Below are positions 1-13,100 of a stretch of 44,644 bases of DNA, piece after piece. This DNA is from Ettlia oleoabundans (lineage: Eukaryota > Chlorophyta > Chlorophyceae > Chlamydomonadales). The stretch covers positions 1 through 44,644 of the forward strand of contig JAAMXP010000811.1 in NCBI GenBank assembly GCA_019693395.1, read 5' to 3'. The notes beneath the pieces are model-generated. The model was not told the origin of the DNA. It was given only the letters and a program-made list of their open reading frames with translations, and did not search any database. The first letter of the stretch is position 1. The number at the start of each line of letters is the position of its first letter. The translations under genes were made by a program, and so were the position numbers.

Positions 1-149
1 GGGGGTGGGGTGGGGGGCGCTGCCACCATCTCGCAGAAGGAGTACAACCAATGCAGACAACATTGAGACAGGCAGGTACTTTATCGCAGACCAGCACACA
101 TGCACAGCTGCCGGCTACACATAGAGCGCAAAATGGCAGGCGAACCCAC

Positions 150-3100
150 CGCTGCGGAGCAGGTTGAGCCCGTTGATGTCGTGGAGGAAAGAGAGGTCGC
201 CTACCACAAGTGTGGAGCCACGCCCCAGCCCATCCGCAAAGCCGGCAGCTGCAGGTAGAGAAGGGGAGGCGGGCCAGTACAGCAGTGGCAGACTGTTGGC
301 CGGCATATTCGGTTGGTAACGTAATGCAGGTGGAGTGTGAAGGACAGGCGGGCAGAAAGGATGTGAATGGGCAGGTGGGTGGGTGGCTGGGTGAGTGGTG
401 GGGTGTGGGGTTGGGTGGGCTAAGGGGCGGAGAGGGACACTTGCATATCACAAATTAATAGCACGAACATGGGGAGGAGGTGGAGGGTAGACCACAGCAA
501 CAGGGCAGAAGGTGGGAAAGGGGTCACAGCCAGCAGGAGCTCACCTGTGGAAAGAACGCCGTCAATGCCGCTTGCGCCGCGGTTGGCAGCAACCGGAGCA
601 CCTAGTGCAACCGCCACCACACCCTGCTGGGGCACTACCGGTGGCATGCCAGCGCCGGGGCTGCCGCCTGACAAAGAGCCAGTCATCCCGGGTGCTGAGA
701 GGGGCTGTAGATGTGCAGGGGCTGGGCAAGCATACATGTCTAGGTCTCTGATGGGCATGCTGTTCCCTACAAAGAGGCCCTCGCCTGCACAGCAACGCAT
801 GGCATGACAGGACGGCGGCAGGGCTCAGCAAGCACCTTGGCGCACTATGCAGACCTAAGCTTGAAGCATGGCACATGGCATCCACACGGGTGCAGCTTGC
901 TGCTCTTGTGCTGTCAGAGGAGAGTCATTCTGCACCATCAACCTCTGCCTGCAGCCTTGCTTGACTGCACTTTGAGCCAGTCTGCCAGAGAACAAGGAAG
1001 CAAGTAAGCCCATTGAAGCAGGAACATCCGGTTGTTCAGAGCAGCTCACCTGGCGGTAGCTGCTGCGCCAGCGTTCTCGCCACCTGAGGTTCAGTCATTT
1101 CAGGCATGCGAGCCAGCGCCGCGTCCACAGCAGCCGCGGCCTCAGCATTTAGGAGCTGCAGCAGACGGCAGTACTGCCGCTGTTGCCAGCGCCGCTGCTG
1201 CTGCACCAGCTCTTGGGTCGATGCGCTGCCGCTTCTACCATTGGCGCTGAGGCCTGCAGCCGCTGCGGCAGTGGCACTGCTCCCACTGGCAGCCAGCTGT
1301 GCTGCCAGGGCGGCTGCAAGGACAGGCAGCGGGGCCTGTAGGCGGTGGGTGAGTAGGTGGAACTGGTCGTGACGCTTGGGGCTGCGGTCAGCCAATATCC
1401 ACCGCAGCGGCTGTGATTTCTGGCCCTGCATGACGCCGCTGCTGCCGCTGCTACTACTGCTGCTGCTGGTGGCTGGGGTGGTGGTGCAGCACCACTCCAG
1501 GAACTGATTGATTCGTTTTGAGGTCAGGTGGCCCCCTAGCTGCAGCACCACATCGGGCCGCAGTGCCTCCCAGCTTTGCCGGTCACCAAGCAGAAGGTGG
1601 TCGAAATGGTGCACCACCGCTAAATGGCACGGTCCAGAGCCTATGGGTTTGCCAGGCAGTGCAGGCACCCCGGCTCGCAGCCCTGACAGAACATCTGCAG
1701 CCACAGGCCACCCCAGCAGCTGCCCCAGCTGTGCCGCTGCTACCACGTCCTCTGGACGGGTAAGCTCTGCAGCCACGATCAGCCCCCGTCCGGCACCGAC
1801 AATAGCTTGGAGTGCCGACGCAGCTGCAGGATCCGCCGCCAAACTGGCAGCAGCTGCGGCTGCAAGGCTACTTGCCGTGCCGCCTGCTGCCAGCCCCAGA
1901 AGCGCCGGCAGTTGGAGGGGGGAAGCGCCTAGTTGTGCTGCTGATGGCTGCAGGGCTGCTACCGCTGTGAAGGGGGCGTCGCTGGCCTCCCAGTGCTGCA
2001 GGCCTTGCAGGCAACGGCGGTCCCAATCACCAACCTCCACAGGTGCCAGTGGCTCCCTACAAGCGCAAGAAGGCCACATAGTTGAGCAAAGATGCCCAAC
2101 GATGAGCAGCAACAGGTGTGAATATATGGTGGGATTGTACAAGCTTACTGAGGCCTGAGGGCAGTTACTGTGCTGGTGCGGCGCTCCCGTGGCATATGGT
2201 GCAAAGAAAATTCCCAAGGCAGATGGAACGGAGCCGGCCACTTGCAGGAAAAGAATCATGTGTTTTGCCAGGCTGCACCCAGGAAAATGAACCATGCATC
2301 AAGGGCAACCAGCCAGCCATCCAGCCAGGCTAAAAAGCCCACCTGAACTGGCAGTTGAGGTGGACGGGGCCTGCAGGCAGCCCTGTGGCCCGCTGCACAG
2401 CCGTATCAACAGTCGACAGCACCAGCCGCGCAGGCACTGCATCTACTGGGGCCGGCAAATCAGCGTGCCAGCGTGCATAGCCTCCAAACAGCTTGACCTG
2501 GTCGATAGTCTGGTTGGCCCCAGTGTCACGAAGCTCTGCAGGGCGATCGCCAGTGAGCAGCAGCAGCGGCACGCCGCTCTGGCTGGCCTCCACCGCTGCG
2601 GGCAGCAGGTTGGCAACAGCCGTGCCGCTCGAGGTGATGACGACAGCGGGGCGGCCAGTGGCGCGGCCATACCCTAGCGCCCAGAAACCCAGCGAGCGCT
2701 CATCTGTGGCAGGCATCAAAGGGGCGCATGGAACGGGGATAAGGGTCAGGTTTTGTGACGAGTGAGTAGGACGCAAGCTGTATCAGCTTGAAATCGTGCA
2801 GAGCGCAGCAGATTAAGGACAAGGAGGCAGAGCCGTCAGTGGGAGTTGCACCTGTCACGACAGCGTAGAGTGTGCCCGCAAAAGCGAATGCTTCCAAGCT
2901 TTCCACTCACCTATGCATGGCACGATGCGGGCGCGTGGATGCTGTGCGACAGCCACAGTCAGCGGCGAGGAGCGAGAGCCTGCGCAGGTCAGGGATCAGA
3001 ACCACATACAAGGTTTACTGCACTCATGGCGTGCACACTCCACAACGGCCAATCTTTCATGCAGCGCAAATCAAACAGGTGCTGCCACAGCAGCTCGCGG

Positions 3101-6100
3101 CAGCAGTCAAAAGTACATGCAATCTCTCACCTGGCGCCACGCAGAAGGTGTTGCATCCCAGCCGGCACAGCTCCTCCACTAGAAGGCGGGCCCACAGGGC
3201 GTTGATGTTAGGCGCCGCAGCCAGGGGCGGTACACTTTGAAGGAGTCGCTCGTACTGCCGCACCTTGAGGTCCAGCTCAGCCCACTCCTGGGCCGTGTCT
3301 GATCCCCGAACGATGCCCACCCCAGCATAAAGGGACACAAGTGTGCTGGCACTGGTTGTGCCTGATCCCGCATTGTCTGCAGCCAGCAGGCCACCAGAGA
3401 CATTGGAGTTGCCATTGCTGCTTCCAACAGTTGAGCCTGCCGCGATGGACGACTGTGGGCCAGGACCAGCTGCCGCATGGCTGGCCCGCCGTTGCTCCAG
3501 CGACTCGGTTGCTGCTGCGGTGGCGGGAGCCCCCCAGGGGCTGGAAGCTAGAGCGCTGGTTCCTTCCGCCGCAGGCTGCACCAGAGCGGAGCGGATGGCC
3601 ACTACAAACTCTGCGGCTCCCTGGCTGATCCAGCCGAAGGGCCCGGCATAGTAGCCCCGGTCAAAAGGCTCTGTGGATGCCAGCAGGCCCAATGCATCCT
3701 CCCGGGGCCTCCCACACACGGCGGGGGTGGGGTGCAGCGCTGCCAACAAGTGTGCATCAGTGCAGCCAGCCTTGAGCTGCAGTGTAGGCAGGCCTCGGCA
3801 ACCATGTTTGTGTCAACAACAGGCAGGACGGCTGGAGAAGTGGCTAGGGGATGCGGGAAGCATGGATTTTCAAAGCTCTGACCAAGAACCAGGTGCAAGC
3901 CTTGATATGTTTGTGACATCACAAGCCTTTTGAAACCGGGCTAGCTGTCCTCACCTGTGCTGACAGCTTGCCATACAGGTGCTGCACGGCACCCTGCTTC
4001 AAAACAGACTTGGCGACATCAACTTGCACCTGCTCACACACGCCACTCAGTGCCTGCAAGACAGCAACGTCACACGCTTTGAGTCGGCAATGAGCAGCGG
4101 TGCAGACATGGCGCCGCCCATCTGATCTTGCTATATTAGACAGCAACCACCCACCTTTGGGCTCACAGCTGGCAACTAGCTTTTACGCGGCTGTGCTATT
4201 GGAGGGCTGCTGAAACACATTACACCCAGCTTACTGCTTACGGCAACATGCCAACGAACCTGCTGCACCCAGTCTCGCACCACCGTAAACTCCACATGGT
4301 CCTTGTGGCTGCGCAGCAGGTCAAAGGCCAGCCAGAAGTCGCGCTCAACATCGCCGCCTGCGGCAGGAAAACATACCAGGGTAGGATGAGAGTGGAGTCA
4401 AAAAGTACATGTGTGATGATGAGGCACATTGCGGAGTAGAGGGTGCCTGGCTAGGCGGAGTGCTGCAGTAAAGGGGAATGGGGTTGTCACTGGAATGGGA
4501 TCACGCAGCGCAGCACCACCACACAGCAATCTGCAGCAACAGGAAAGCTGATGATACCAAACAACAACAACGACTTGTGACTGCCTGCCAACTCATACCT
4601 GCCCCCCTGGCGCGAGTGCCGGCCACCGCCTCGCTGGCAACTGCAGTGCCTGTGCGAGTGTAGAGGCACTCAGGGGTGGAACCCAGGAAGGAGGCGCCTG
4701 AAGGCATCTGCAACCACGAAAGCAGCAGCAGGAGCAACAGGCATTTCCCTTCATGTGTCACGTGCAGAGGAGAGGGCGTGGGCTTGGGGTGGTTGGTTCA
4801 AGTGGGTGAAGTGGTTGATTTTGTGGATTTAGGCATCAGTCTGTCTTGAACAGGCGCCATGTATATGTCCACTCCCTGGTGGGCTGGCAGGCTTGCTGGA
4901 CTCGCGCAGGGTGAGACGGCTGCCTAACGGCTTGCCTGCAGCATGATCTGGTAGGCACGAGGGTCCCGTTCTTGTAGAGCCTCTAAAAGAGCCAGCGGGT
5001 CCAGCCGGCCCTTGATGCTCACGTCGGTGCGTCGTGCCAGCACAACCTTTGTCAGCCCGCCGTCCTGCAGTTGAGCATGTGAGGAACAAGGCAAGGTCTG
5101 TCCTCAAAATATAAGAGCAACGAAGAGAATGTGGCATCTGGAAGGGCCAGTCTAGATGCTAGAAATCGCAAACAGCTGTACCATCAGCCATTGTTGATTA
5201 CACGTACTGGTGACCGAATGCTGGGGTGCCCAATGCAGCTGACAGACTACTCGTTCCTGGCTGGCACCAACTTGGCTGGCGCATCCAGTGGCGCACCTGA
5301 GGTGAGGTGGTTGCCTCAAACCCGCCGTCCAACGCTGCCAGCAGGTCGTCCAGCCCCTCCTGCCCATTCAGCAGATACTCCTCCCTGGCCGCTTCTGGGC
5401 AAAGCTTGAGCATGGGGGTGCAGGCATCCACAGACGACAGCGATACTGTGCCATTGTCCGCTTGCTGATTCTGCTGCTCCTTGTCTGCATGCTGCCGTGC
5501 TGCTGCAACAGCCGCGGCACCAGCTGCCAGCTCAGCGTGCGTTCCATCCATCAGCTGCTGCCAGCCGGCCTCATCAGGTACGTGCCGCGAGCCGAGTCGC
5601 TCCAGCTTGAACACACCTGCAGCACCCACTCCAGGCGGCTGCACCGCATCCAGAGCTGCAACTGCATCCATCGCTGCTGCCTCAACTGAAGTGAAGCTCA
5701 CACCCACGCTGCTGCTAGCGCTGGTGGTGGTGGTGCTGCTGCTGGGATCAGATGTGCCGCCAGGCGCCGCATGGGCATCCCAAGCCACTGTGCATGCCAG
5801 GATACAGCAGCCAGATGCCTCCAGGAACTCAAGTCGTGGGATCAAGAAGCAATAGCTGCCAAACTCGCTCCATTCCTCTGCTGGAAGTTGAGCAGCGTTG
5901 AAGCGCGCCCCCCCAAAGGCCCGGATACGGGGGCAGGCTGCCGCCCCCGCCAGGAAGCGCTGCATGTCTCGCACCACGCCGTCACCCAGCGGCTGCCCCG
6001 GCTGGCCCCTCCAGAGCCAAGCGGCCCCAGCGCCCGCCACGCTGGCGGCACCTGCAGTCGCCGCTCCCGCCGCCGCGCTGCCCTCGGTATCGGCAGCAGT

Positions 6101-6799
6101 GGTTCGGCGGGGCGAAAAGTAGATTCGCGGGTGGAGCAGCGAGATGGCATCCTCTGCTGCCGTGGGTTGCCCACGCAGCCACCACAGCGCCTTGGTTCCC
6201 TGCGGCAGAGGCACCTCCAGCCGCACCAGGCCACTGGCATACGCCCCTGCATCTTCAGGCAACTCCAGCACCGCCGCCCGCAGCTGCTGCACGGCCGCTG
6301 CCAGCGACGTCTGAGGGGGCAACATGCTGGCGGTCACCAGTGCCACCGGTGGCAGAGCAGTTGGTTCTTGAGCATCTGGCACATGCTGCACAGGCAGACG
6401 TGGTGCTGCCGAAGCATCTGCCGCTGGTATTAGCGCCGATGCAGCTCTTGCCGCCGAGCCCGGAAGTGGCACGGAGGGCTGCTGCTCGACTGACCCGGCA
6501 CCTGTAAGTGCTGCCACCGGTGCACTTTGCGCTGCGGCTCCGCATCGTGTGATGCGGTGTTCTGCCGCCGGTGATACCGACTGCTGACTGCTGAACTTCA
6601 ACACCTGTGCGCGAGACCTGCGGTGGTAGTGGCGGCGGCGGCGGCATCAGCGGCAGGTGAGGTGGGTTGGCAGGAGCGGGCAAGCGGCACTGCGCAAGTA
6701 ATGCCCGTGTATTTAATCCATCCTCGCATGTTGTAACACCCACCTTGTCCCCACGAGGGCGGATGCCGGTGGGACCGGTCCCCAACCCAGCTGTGCCAT
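150..6799 (-). CDS. PHYLLO: PHYLLO: fused isochorismate synthase (MenF) and SEPHCHC synthase (MenD), 3' end outside window
   Basis: A fused enzyme of phylloquinone (vitamin K1) synthesis: MenF turns chorismate into isochorismate, and MenD adds succinic semialdehyde from 2-oxoglutarate using thiamine diphosphate. Exons in transcript order: 6604-5297, 5064-4936, 4707-4599, 4357-4260, 4053-3955, 3776-3131, 2979-2911, 2703-2343, 2056-1050, 784-545, 248-150; phases agree throughout. MenF motifs: [14 protein letters not shown] (catalytic Lys), GSTPECLY and SEAVAGT (catalytic Glu region), [29 protein letters not shown]. MenD motifs: VAPG/SRSSPL, DERSLGF (cofactor Glu), [30 protein letters not shown] and the thiamine-diphosphate motif [12 protein letters not shown]. 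One exon (3776-3131) carries both the MenF end and the MenD start, so the fusion is direct. First exon is uncertain: a candidate is ATG 6799 to a donor at 6744. The intron after 4936 uses a GC donor. MenC and MenH modules, if present, lie left of the window. Plastid targeting is expected for the family but not shown. Confidence 0.93.
366..420. repeat. G-rich low-complexity tract in a PHYLLO intron
   Basis: Repeated GGGT/GGTG units on the plus strand inside the PHYLLO intron 544-249. On the transcribed RNA this is C-rich. The plus strand has enough closely spaced G-runs to fold as a G-quadruplex in DNA. No gene is seen here. Confidence 0.6.
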
Positions 6800-7187
6800 C
6801 CGCGGGACAGCCTGTAATGTCTTCTCCAGGTGTTATAGAAGACACTGTACACACATGGCCTAGTTTAAGGGCTCAAACATGTGGAAACAAAACATTGAGA
6901 ACTCTAATTTTACAAACAACAGCGAATCGCGCCACGGCGCTATTTTATATGCCCCAAGTGTCAGTGCGAACGATAATGTAAATTAACAGGGGTGACCTTC
7001 TGCGAGTAGAAGGAAGGGGTAAACATGATAGGCAGTACGCAGTACTCGCGAGACATAAAAAATCGACAGATGTCATGGCGCTGTCGAACGCGGTCACGTA
7101 GGGACAGCATTTGAGGTTTGCTAGGTCAGAGTGGGCCCAGCTAGCAGACAGCCGACAGCCCTGGGCAGCGAGGGCGTGCGGGCCGGG
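6800..7187. promoter_or_regulatory. Divergent intergenic region between PHYLLO and TOP2
   Basis: About 390 bp separate the proposed PHYLLO start (minus strand) from the proposed TOP2 ATG at 7188 (plus strand). No conserved protein is encoded here. It holds the most AT-rich stretch of the area, including a TATA-like TATTTTATATG near 6941-6951. It probably serves as promoter and 5' UTR for both genes. Promoter activity is inferred from the layout only. Confidence 0.5.
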
Positions 7188-10100
7188 ATGGAGGTGGACG
7201 CGGTAAACGAGAATGTTGCGCAGCATTCCAAGGTGATTGGCGCATAAAAATATGGAGGACCGGCTTTGTGCGCTCAAAGGTTACCCCGCAGGGTTTGGCC
7301 TGCAGGCTGCGGGCTAGCAGGCTGGCCTGTCCTCGTGCAACGTGTCCTGCGTTCAGACGATGGGCAGCGGCCCGCTGGCGCGCAGCAGGGCTCACCTCTG
7401 CCTTCCTGACTAGCCAGGCACCTGGCACCGTCTGCTGTCTTCTCACAAACTAGCACCCACCCTGTTGGCGCTGCAGGGCGGCAAGGCCAAGGCCTCCAAG
7501 GTGCCCCTGGCGGAAGCCAACAAGGGCAAGGGTGCGGGAGGCAAGACGATTGAAGAGACATATCAGAAGCTGTCCCAAGTGCGCTGCAGCAGCTGGCAAC
7601 AGCACTCCCTCCTACCGCGCGAGGGACACGGCAGAGCCGGCGCGCGGGTCTGCCGTGTCCCTCGCTGTCCTGCCGCCAGCTCTGCCTGGGCAGCCCTGCG
7701 CTAGCAAGCCAGCACCTACCCCTGTATGCGCAGCACCCACCGAGCTCGTGTTTGCCTGTGCTGCTCCCATCCCACCCTGCAGCTGGAGCACATCCTGCTG
7801 CGCCCAGACACCTACATCGGCAGCACCGAGAAGCAGCAGCAGCAGCTGTGGGTGCATGATGGCGAGCGCATGGTGTTTAAGATGGTCAATTTTGCTCCCG
7901 GCCTTTACAAGATCTTTGACGAGATTCTGGTTAACGCCGCCGACAACAAGGTCCGGGACCCAAGCATGGACACCCTGCGGGTGGATGTGGATGCGGTGAG
8001 TGAGCCAGCGCACAGCCTTCTGCGGTTGTTGATGCTTCAGAGCCAGTGGAGAGTGTATATCACGCGGTCTGCTGCTGGTCCTTGCAACAACCTAACAGCA
8101 CCCTTGCTTCACACTTTGGTGGTTCCGCGCTCTGCTCGTGTCATTGTGGTGCACCTGCTGCAGCACAACGCTTTGTGGGATTTTGCCTTTGTGGTATACC
8201 TGCGGCACTCCCCGCTCTGGTTGCCAGTGCGTTCGTCCACTCAGCTTTTAGTGATATGCCTGAACCCTGCAGGATAAGGGCTGCATCAAGGTGCTAAACA
8301 ACGGCGCAGGCATCCCGGTGGAGGTGCACAAGACTGAGGGCATCTACGTGCCGGAGCTGATTTTTGGCAACCTGCTGACCTCCTCGAACTATAACGACAA
8401 CGAGAAAAAGGTAAAGAGCTGCGTGCTGCTGCATTATATCTTTTGGAAGGATACCTTGCAGGCAACACAGCTTGCGTTAGTACCCTGCCTGTGCTGAGTT
8501 GCGCACCCATTGACAGCTGCGTACTGACGCTCCCCTCTGCCCTGCGAATGAAAACTATCAGTGTCTGGTTGCGCTGCTTGTAGAGCCTTGCTGTTGCAAA
8601 CGCTGCTGACGGAGCCCCACAAATCCCCATGCAGGTGACTGGCGGGCGCAATGGCTACGGCGCCAAGCTGGCCAACATCTTCTCCACCAAGTTTGTGGTG
8701 GAAACCTGCGATGGGAAGCGGGGGCGGCGCTACAAGCAGACCTTCAGCAAGAACATGACCAAGAAGGGGGAGCCAATCATCAGGTGAGCAGGGGTGGGTT
8801 CTTGAGTTGCTATGGGAAGTATGACTTGTATGGCTTGTCGACTCTGCGTGGAGTGGAGGCGGTGTGGGGGAATCGTTTATGGCAAAGCCTCAACTCATGG
8901 TCACCAGAACAATGTGTGATCTCTGATGCTTTCTCCTACCTTCACCCAGAGGCCCCATGACAGCCTAGCTGATTTTCATGCTGCCTGTGTGTTTTCTGGC
9001 CTGCCGCACAGTGACTGCAAGTCGGATGAGAACTGGACTTGCATCACTTTCCACCCGGACCTGGACCGGTTTGGAATGGAGGAGCTGGAGGAGGAGACGG
9101 TGGAACTGATGCGTAAGCGCGTGCATGACATGGCGGGCATATTGGGCAAGACGGTCAAGGTGAGTAGCTGGGTTGCTCTGCCATGTGTAGGTAGGTGGGT
9201 GGCGCCTTGAGGGTGGCTCCGCTAGCTGGCAGTTTGTGGTGTAGCGCAAATATTAAAGGAGTTTTCGACAGTTTCATGCATTGCATGTCTGCTTTTTTTT
9301 TCCAGCAGGAGTTGATCTGCCAGCTCAGCTCAGCCTTCCCACCTCCTGCCCGGGCTCTGCCGCCGTCCCCCCACAGGTGTTCTACAACGGTCAGCGTATC
9401 AAGGTGAAGACGTTCCAGGATTATGTAGACATGTACCTTGGGCCCAAGGAGACTGGAGTCAAGCGCGTGTATGAGCGCGTCTCTTACCGATGGGAGGTCT
9501 GCATTGCCACCACAGAGGGCCAGTTCAATCAGGTGGGGAGAAGTGAGGCAACGCGGCGGGCGACCGTTGCCTGTGGAGGGTCAGGAGGAGGCAGGAAGAT
9601 GGCAGAGTTTGTAAAGCATTCAGACTGTGGTAGTGTTCCAGCAGTTATGCCTCGCTGTGGGCAATCTTGCTTAATAATGCTGCAGCTTCTACTTATAAAT
9701 TGCATTGCATGCTGCATTGCTCGTCCTGCTTGCCTTGCAACCTGCAGGTGTCGTTTGTCAATTCCATTTGCACGAGCAAGGGTGGCACCCACGTCAACTA
9801 CATCTCGGACCAGGTGGGGCCGCGGGGTTTGGTGAACGGTACAGCCAACCCATTGGTTGAAGCCTTCAATTGTGGGGTACTGCCTGTTGTGTGTGCTTGA
9901 CATACTGCCAGCCACACGAAGCCGTGTCCCCCGCAGATGTCTGCCAGCGCAGCGCTTGCTCATGCGTGGCTGTGTACTTCGCTATTTGTTGACATATGGC
10001 CTGCCACTCGGCAGTGCAGGTGGTCAAGTACCTGTGCGAGATGATCAACAAGAAGGACAAAAAGGCCAATGTGAGCTTGGAACTTGATTCAATTGCTTGC

Positions 10101-13100
10101 CTGTCCTCCTCTCCGCTATTATCAGCATTTTGATATCAGATGCACTACTGCTGCCCTGTTGTATGGACTCATCAGCTCTTGCCCTCCTGTGCCTGCCCAC
10201 CTCACTGCAGGTCAAGCCCTTCATGGCCAAGAACTACCTCTGGGTCTTTGTCAACTGCCTCATTGAGAACCCAGCCTTTGACTCACAGGTATGGCTGCGG
10301 GGTGGCACCACCATGGCACGACAGCCTGCTTGAATGCGTGCTTTTGTAGGCCAACACATCCCTGCCCTTTCCTTTCATATTATCTCGAATCCTTTCACCT
10401 CGATGAAACCCGCACTGTTGGCGCGCAACCCACCCCTCCACCTGCCACAGACCAAGGATACGCTGACGCTGCGTGCCAGCAGCTTTGGCTCCAAGTGTGA
10501 GCTGCCCGACTCCTTCCTGAAGAAAGTGGCCAACAGCGGTGTGGTGGATTTCATCCTCTCATTCGCCTCTTTCAAAGCGAACAAGGAGCTCAAAAAGGGA
10601 GACGGTGCCAAGCGTCAGCGTCTCACTGGTCAGTGGGCAAGCATGGCACAGAACATGCAATTGGGCGTACGAGTTGTGGTTCCTGTATGGCGGATGGCTG
10701 CTGCTTTGGGGAGGACAGGACACAGTTTGCAGCTTGAGTGGCCGGCTTGCTGTTAGTCTCTCTGGCATGAGGGGCCTGGAGAACACCCCCGACACCCCAC
10801 ACCAGCCACCCAGCCCGCCCTGTGCCGTCACGTTCCTGTGCAATAACCAAGTCTCCCTCCCATGTCCTCCCCAAATACACCATGTCGCCCCAGTTGGATG
10901 CCTGCTGTTGTTTCATATGCGCGAAACGGCTAACTCATTTGCTTTTCATGCAGGCATCCCCAAGCTGGAGGACGCCAACGACGCTGGAGGACGCAGCAGC
11001 GAGCACTGCACCCTCATCCTGACAGAGGGAGACTCAGCCAAGACGCTGGCGGTGGCGGGGCTGAGCGTGGTAGGCCGTGACCGATTTGGCGTTTTCCCGC
11101 TCAGGTGCAGTGCGCAAAACAGTCTGAATATTGCAGAACGATCAGATACCGCCGGATTGTCCAGCGTGAAAGCTGTTCATGTTTGCTGCTATAGTATTCT
11201 GGTATTTTAACCGCTGGTGCAAGACCAAGTCGCCCTTTAGAACCCCTGCCATCGCGCTTACCAACTCATGCTCAACCTCCTGCCTTGCAGGGGCAAGCTG
11301 CTCAACGTGCGTGATGCCAGTGCCGCCCAGATCACGGGCAATGCGGAGATCCAGAACATCAAGCAGATCCTGGGACTGCAGCACGGCAAGGTGTACACCG
11401 ACGCTAAGTCATTGCGCTATGGCCATCTTATGATTATGACCGATCAGGTGGGCCAGTTTGTGGAAGTGTTCGGACGGGCTGACACAATTCATTGGTTGTG
11501 GGCCCTCCTTCATGCATGTGCTGACAGCTGGGCGCCCTAGGCCAACCCTGCTTCTTTCAGTTTCGCTTACTTCCATGCCGCACTGTCTTCCGTTGCGCTG
11601 AGCTTGCAGTTGTTCTATGACTCCATGCAGCCCAAACCATCCCCCAGCCATCCCACTGTTCGGTTTGATGCTGCCTTGCAGGACCACGACGGCTCCCACA
11701 TCAAGGGCCTGATCATGAACTACTTCCACCACTTCTACCCTTCTCTCCTCAAGCTGCCCGGCTTCCTGGTTGAGTTCATCACACCCATTATAAAGGTCAG
11801 GATTATAGCCGAGGAGAAGTATGCAGTGCTGGCAGAGAACCTGACTGATTGCGGGCGCGGGGTAGCAGCCTGCTTGGTGCTGCTCTGCTTTCAATCCCTC
11901 GTGTTTGTTACCCCACCTTTTGCGCTTTACTTTTGATCATATGTGCCTGCTTTCCTACTGTGCTGACTGCTGCCCTATCCTGTGGCTCAGTCCCTCCTCC
12001 TGCTGCTGATGTGCGGGCACGCAGGCCATTAAGGGCAAGGAGAGCATCAGCTTCTACACCCTGCCGGAGTATGAGGAGTGGCGGGAGAACCATAACACGC
12101 GCGGCTGGACCATCAAGTACTATAAGGTGCGTGCTAAGCGTCCAGGCGAGGTGGGCATTGCAGCTGTGGCTGCAGTGGCCCCCATGCCGCCTGGATTGTT
12201 CCAGCTTGCTAACCTGCCCGCAGCTGGTGTTGAAGGATGGCATGGCCTAGGTGTGTTACATCTTCTTCCACGTGCCTGCCTTTGCGCAGTGGAAGCTGCG
12301 CATCCCTGATCTGCCACCCTGCGCTGCCAAGCAGTCACCTTGCCTCGTCTTTGAACCTCCTGTTACAGGGTTTGGGTACCTCAACCGCCGCGGAGGCCAA
12401 GCAGTACTTTGCAAACATCCAGTCGCACCGCAAGGAATTTGTGTGGGATGGTGCGCAGCTGATAGACCCTGCCTGCTGGGCCTGGCCTGTTGAACCCTAT
12501 TTGTTGCCAGCGAACCCTAACTGTTGGCAGTTGCGCTGAGCCTGGCAGCTCAAACACCTGCTACAGTCTTGACGAGCCAACCTGTGTCTGGTGGCTGCTG
12601 TTGAGTGCTAATTTTTGCGCCCGTCCACTTGGAGCCTCGCAGGCCAGGGTGACGGTGAAGCCCTTGAGATGGCTTTCAGCAAGAAAAAGGTGGACGACCG
12701 GAAGCAGTGGCTGCAGGGCTTTGCCCCAGGCACCTTCCTGGACCACTCCGCAGAAACCATATCCTACTCTGAATTCGTGCACAAGGTGGGCAGTCAGGGT
12801 ATTGGACGAGACCTATGCAATGGTTGTCATGGTGATGGGCCTGATTGAGAGGGTTCAGCAGACTGGGTGACGTGGAACCTTGTTTTTGGGTGAAATTGCA
12901 TCAATTTGGTTGGCCGATTTGCTGTGTCGCATATAAATCTGCCTCCTTGCAAGGTCATGGCCGTTTCCGCTCATTGCCGTGTCGTCTCCCGCCTTTGTTG
13001 CTGCCCACTGTGGATCGTAGGAGCTCATTCTGTTCTCGCGTGCCGACCTCGAGCGCTCTATCCCAAACATGGTGGACGGCCTGAAGCCGGGACAGCGCAA

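Noticed and set aside
1..20. G-run at the left edge and another at the right edge (44635-44644), resembling telomere or adaptor sequence
   Set aside because: Too short and irregular for a telomere repeat, and both edges fall inside introns of genes that continue outward.
1508..2158. Plus-strand open frame of 216 codons
   Set aside because: It mirrors the MenD exon 2056-1050 of PHYLLO, whose minus-strand frame carries the recognisable protein. No independent support.
7252..7315. Alternative TOP2 start MEDRLCALKG at 7252
   Set aside because: Its only usable donor is phase 1, which would put exon 7477-7578 out of frame, and continued reading soon meets a stop.
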